From Silicimonas sp. (GTDB taxonomy: Bacteria > Pseudomonadota > Alphaproteobacteria > Rhodobacterales > Rhodobacteraceae), in the NCBI GenBank assembly GCA_022824315.1, contig JAJEAC010000106.1:22487-86486 (forward strand): a stretch of 64,000 nucleotides of DNA, read 5' to 3'. Made by a program: the position numbers and the translations under genes. This document shows, piece after piece, positions 62,362 to 64,000 of the stretch. Position 1 is the stretch's first letter, and each line of letters begins with the position of its first letter. The notes under the pieces are model-generated. The model was not told the DNA's origin. It made no database searches and worked only from the letters and a program-made list of their open reading frames with translations.

Positions 62362-62955
62362 ATGGCGGCGGGTGCCTTGACAGTGGATCGTATCAAGCTG
62401 CTCGGACAATATGAGACGGAAATGACCGCATACCACCCGCTGTTGGTCGCGTTGCACTGGATCATGGCAGTCATGGTCGTCGTGTCGCTCTTCTTCGGAA
62501 AGGTGCTCTTGTCCACCATGAGCAATGCCGATCCGCAAAAGCTGCAGGGGCTTGCCGGCCACATGACAGTCGGCCTGGCCTTGGGCACGCTCCTTCTCCT
62601 GCGGCTTGCCGTCCGGTTCGGTTCTGCCAAGCCGCCCCACGCCGAGACCGGGAACGCGTTTCTGGACAAGGTCGGCATCGCGACCCATTGGATCTTGTAT
62701 CTGCTGATCGGGCTCATGGTGCTCAGCGGGCTGGGTACAGCCCTGTCCGGCGGCCTGTTTCCGATCGTCTTCGGCGGAAGTGGCGAGCCGTTGCCAGCCA
62801 GCCTGTCCACGCTTGCGCCGCGCAGGGCACACGGGCTGATATCGAACCTCCTCGTTCTTCTCGTGCTGTTGCATACCTGCGCAGCCCTCTATCACCAGTT
62901 CTACCTGCGCGACGGCCTGTTTCGGCGCATGTGGTTCGGAAACCGCAACCGCTAG
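62362..62955 (+). CDS. Cytochrome b561-family membrane protein
   Basis: 197 residues with four membrane helices. Haem-binding His candidates are in YHPLLVALHWIMAVM, LAGHMTVGLALGTLLL, ATHWILYLLIGLMVL and LHTCAALYHQF. This fits the bacterial cytochrome b561 type (CybB-like), which shuttles electrons between quinol and periplasmic acceptors. ATG 62362 follows GGGAG; an internal ATG at 62422 would give the shorter usual N-terminus (MTAYHPLLVALHW). No partner catalytic subunit is adjacent. Confidence 0.88.
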   Translation: MAAGALTVDRIKLLGQYETEMTAYHPLLVALHWIMAVMVVVSLFFGKVLLSTMSNADPQKLQGLAGHMTVGLALGTLLLLRLAVRFGSAKPPHAETGNAFLDKVGIATHWILYLLIGLMVLSGLGTALSGGLFPIVFGGSGEPLPASLSTLAPRRAHGLISNLLVLLVLLHTCAALYHQFYLRDGLFRRMWFGNRNR

Positions 62956-63030
62956 GCGCCAGGCAACCGTTCACCTGGATCCGGTCATGCACACCGAGCC
63001 GGCAACCTGTTCGGCCGAAGGAGGAGAGAA

Positions 63031-63753
63031 TTGAAACTCGGCAATTTCAAGGTCCTGACCTTTGACGTCTATGGCACGCTCATTGACTGGGAAACAGGGA
63101 TCATCGAGGGATTGAAGCCACTGACCGATCGCGTCAGCCACGCGCTCGGCCGCGACAAGATCCTCGAGGCCCACGCATTTCACGAATCCGCGATCCAGCG
63201 TCTGACGCCGTCAAAGCCGTATCGCGATCTGTTGCCGGTCGTCTATCGGCGCCTCGCCGAGGAATGGAAAGTCACCGTGTCCTGGGACGAGTGCACGGCG
63301 TACGGCGCGACCGTGGGGCGCTGGCCAGCGTTTCCGGACAGCGCGGAAACGCTGGAATACCTGAAGAGGCACTACCGGCTGGCCGTCCTGACCAACACTG
63401 ACAACGTCAGCTTTGCCGGCAGCAACGCGACGCTTCGCGTTGAGTTTGACGGCGTCTACACGGCCGAGGACATCGGCTCGTACAAACCGGCCCCACGAAA
63501 CTTCGCGTACATGATTGAAGCGCTTGGCAGACAGGGATTCGACAGGTCCCAGATCCTGCACGTGGCCGAAAGCCTGTTCCATGACCATGTCCCGGCAAAC
63601 GAGTTCAGGCTGGCAAATTGCTGGATATATCGTCGGCATGACAAGGACGGCTTCGGTGCAACGATGGACCCCGGGACCACGCCGCATGCAGACTTCCGGT
63701 TCAACAGCATGGCGGAATTCGCTGCGGCACACCGGGCTGAGGCCGACACATAA
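63031..63753 (+). CDS. Haloacid dehalogenase, type II
   Basis: 240 residues. The HAD motifs are FDVYGTLIDWETG (nucleophile Asp), LAVLTNTDN (motif II Thr), YKPAPRNFAYM (motif III Lys) and HVAESLFHDHVPA (motif IV region). The 'DVYGTL' form and length fit L-2-haloacid dehalogenases, but many are phosphatases for small organic phosphates. The TTG start is supported by AAGGAGGAGAGAA directly upstream. It is separate from the preceding cytochrome gene. Confidence 0.88.
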   Translation: MKLGNFKVLTFDVYGTLIDWETGIIEGLKPLTDRVSHALGRDKILEAHAFHESAIQRLTPSKPYRDLLPVVYRRLAEEWKVTVSWDECTAYGATVGRWPAFPDSAETLEYLKRHYRLAVLTNTDNVSFAGSNATLRVEFDGVYTAEDIGSYKPAPRNFAYMIEALGRQGFDRSQILHVAESLFHDHVPANEFRLANCWIYRRHDKDGFGATMDPGTTPHADFRFNSMAEFAAAHRAEADT

Positions 63754-64000
63754 AGAGGGGTCAGGACACTTCGCAGGATGCAAGACTGGCAACGATCGCG
63801 TTTCCCGGGGATCGCCGGGCCACGACTCCGTCCCGTCGGCCACGCCCCCGAGACCAGACGCCAGGACTTTCCCACGCTTCGGCTGAACTTTCGTGAGGCT
63901 GGCGAACGGATGCCGAATTTGCATGTTCTGGTCGGATTCCGTGGCTGCGGAGCCGCCCGCGCGCCGAAGCGGGAACCGTTTCCGGCCCCGGATGATTCGT
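63754..64000. other. Right-hand edge without recognised gene
   Basis: The last ~250 nt after the dehalogenase hold no clear frame with a known motif and no obvious terminator. Confidence 0.5.

Overview
The window looks like a piece of an alphaproteobacterial chromosome (Rhodobacterales/Rhodospirillales-like). The reasons are moderately high G+C, an FYDLN-type acidic protein, a homogentisate operon of the kind seen in Rhodobacteraceae, a Kdo transferase (Gram-negative outer membrane), a tripartite tricarboxylate (Tct) transporter and many sarcosine/dimethylglycine-dehydrogenase-like FAD-GcvT proteins. It is mostly accessory catabolism. Dense operons, often joined by 4-nt stop/start overlaps, alternate with short decayed stretches that hold toxin-antitoxin, Fic and transposase remnants.

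1-4.5 kb: a partial FAD/GcvT oxidoreductase with an XRE-cupin regulator (minus strand), then a minimal nucleotidyltransferase with an AbiEi-like partner that looks truncated, then a DUF7662-type small protein. 4.9-22.3 kb (plus strand): a second FAD-GcvT oxidoreductase, then hyuA-hyuB (ATP-dependent hydantoinase/oxoprolinase type), a HisC-like aminotransferase, an Asp/Glu-racemase/maleate-isomerase-like enzyme, an MmgE/PrpD protein, a 2-hydroxyacid dehydrogenase and an M81 (MlrC-like) peptidase. From hyuA to M81 every junction is a 4-nt overlap. A complete peptide-type ABC importer (SBP, two permeases, a fused double ATPase) follows. This is the best candidate for an undescribed pathway: uptake, ring opening and breakdown of an amide, lactam or hydantoin-like compound, possibly N-methylated.

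22.3-30.4 kb: a VapC remnant sits between two copies of the maiA 3' end. The seven-gene homogentisate operon follows on the minus strand (hmgA, fahA, MBL-fold protein, DinB protein, FAD monooxygenase, DUF2783, maiA) with a divergent MarR regulator. 30.5-36.7 kb: Kdo transferase, a threonine-dehydratase-like enzyme, a Fic pseudogene, ribosomal protein L25 with a clear terminator, and galU in a notably GC-rich segment. 37.7-43.5 kb: an orphan TonB-dependent receptor, an AHSA1 protein, an FMN L-lactate-dehydrogenase-like enzyme and an IS4-type transposase remnant.

43.7-47.1 kb: PhyH dioxygenase with a GntR/FCD regulator, a YgjP-type metallopeptidase, the FYDLN protein and tRNA-Ala(GGC). 47.2-54.3 kb: a divergent LysR regulator and a six-gene operon tctC-tctB-tctA, isocitrate-lyase-superfamily enzyme, CaiB-type CoA transferase and CitE-type lyase, which together suggest import, CoA activation and C-C cleavage of a branched di/tricarboxylate. 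54.8-62.3 kb: a LacI-controlled sugar ABC operon behind two tandem operator palindromes, with a cytoplasmic clan GH-J-like glycosidase and a frameshifted 2-hydroxyacid dehydrogenase. The window ends with a cytochrome b561 and a type II haloacid dehalogenase.

All functional calls come from reading the translations and recalled family motifs; no database search was run.
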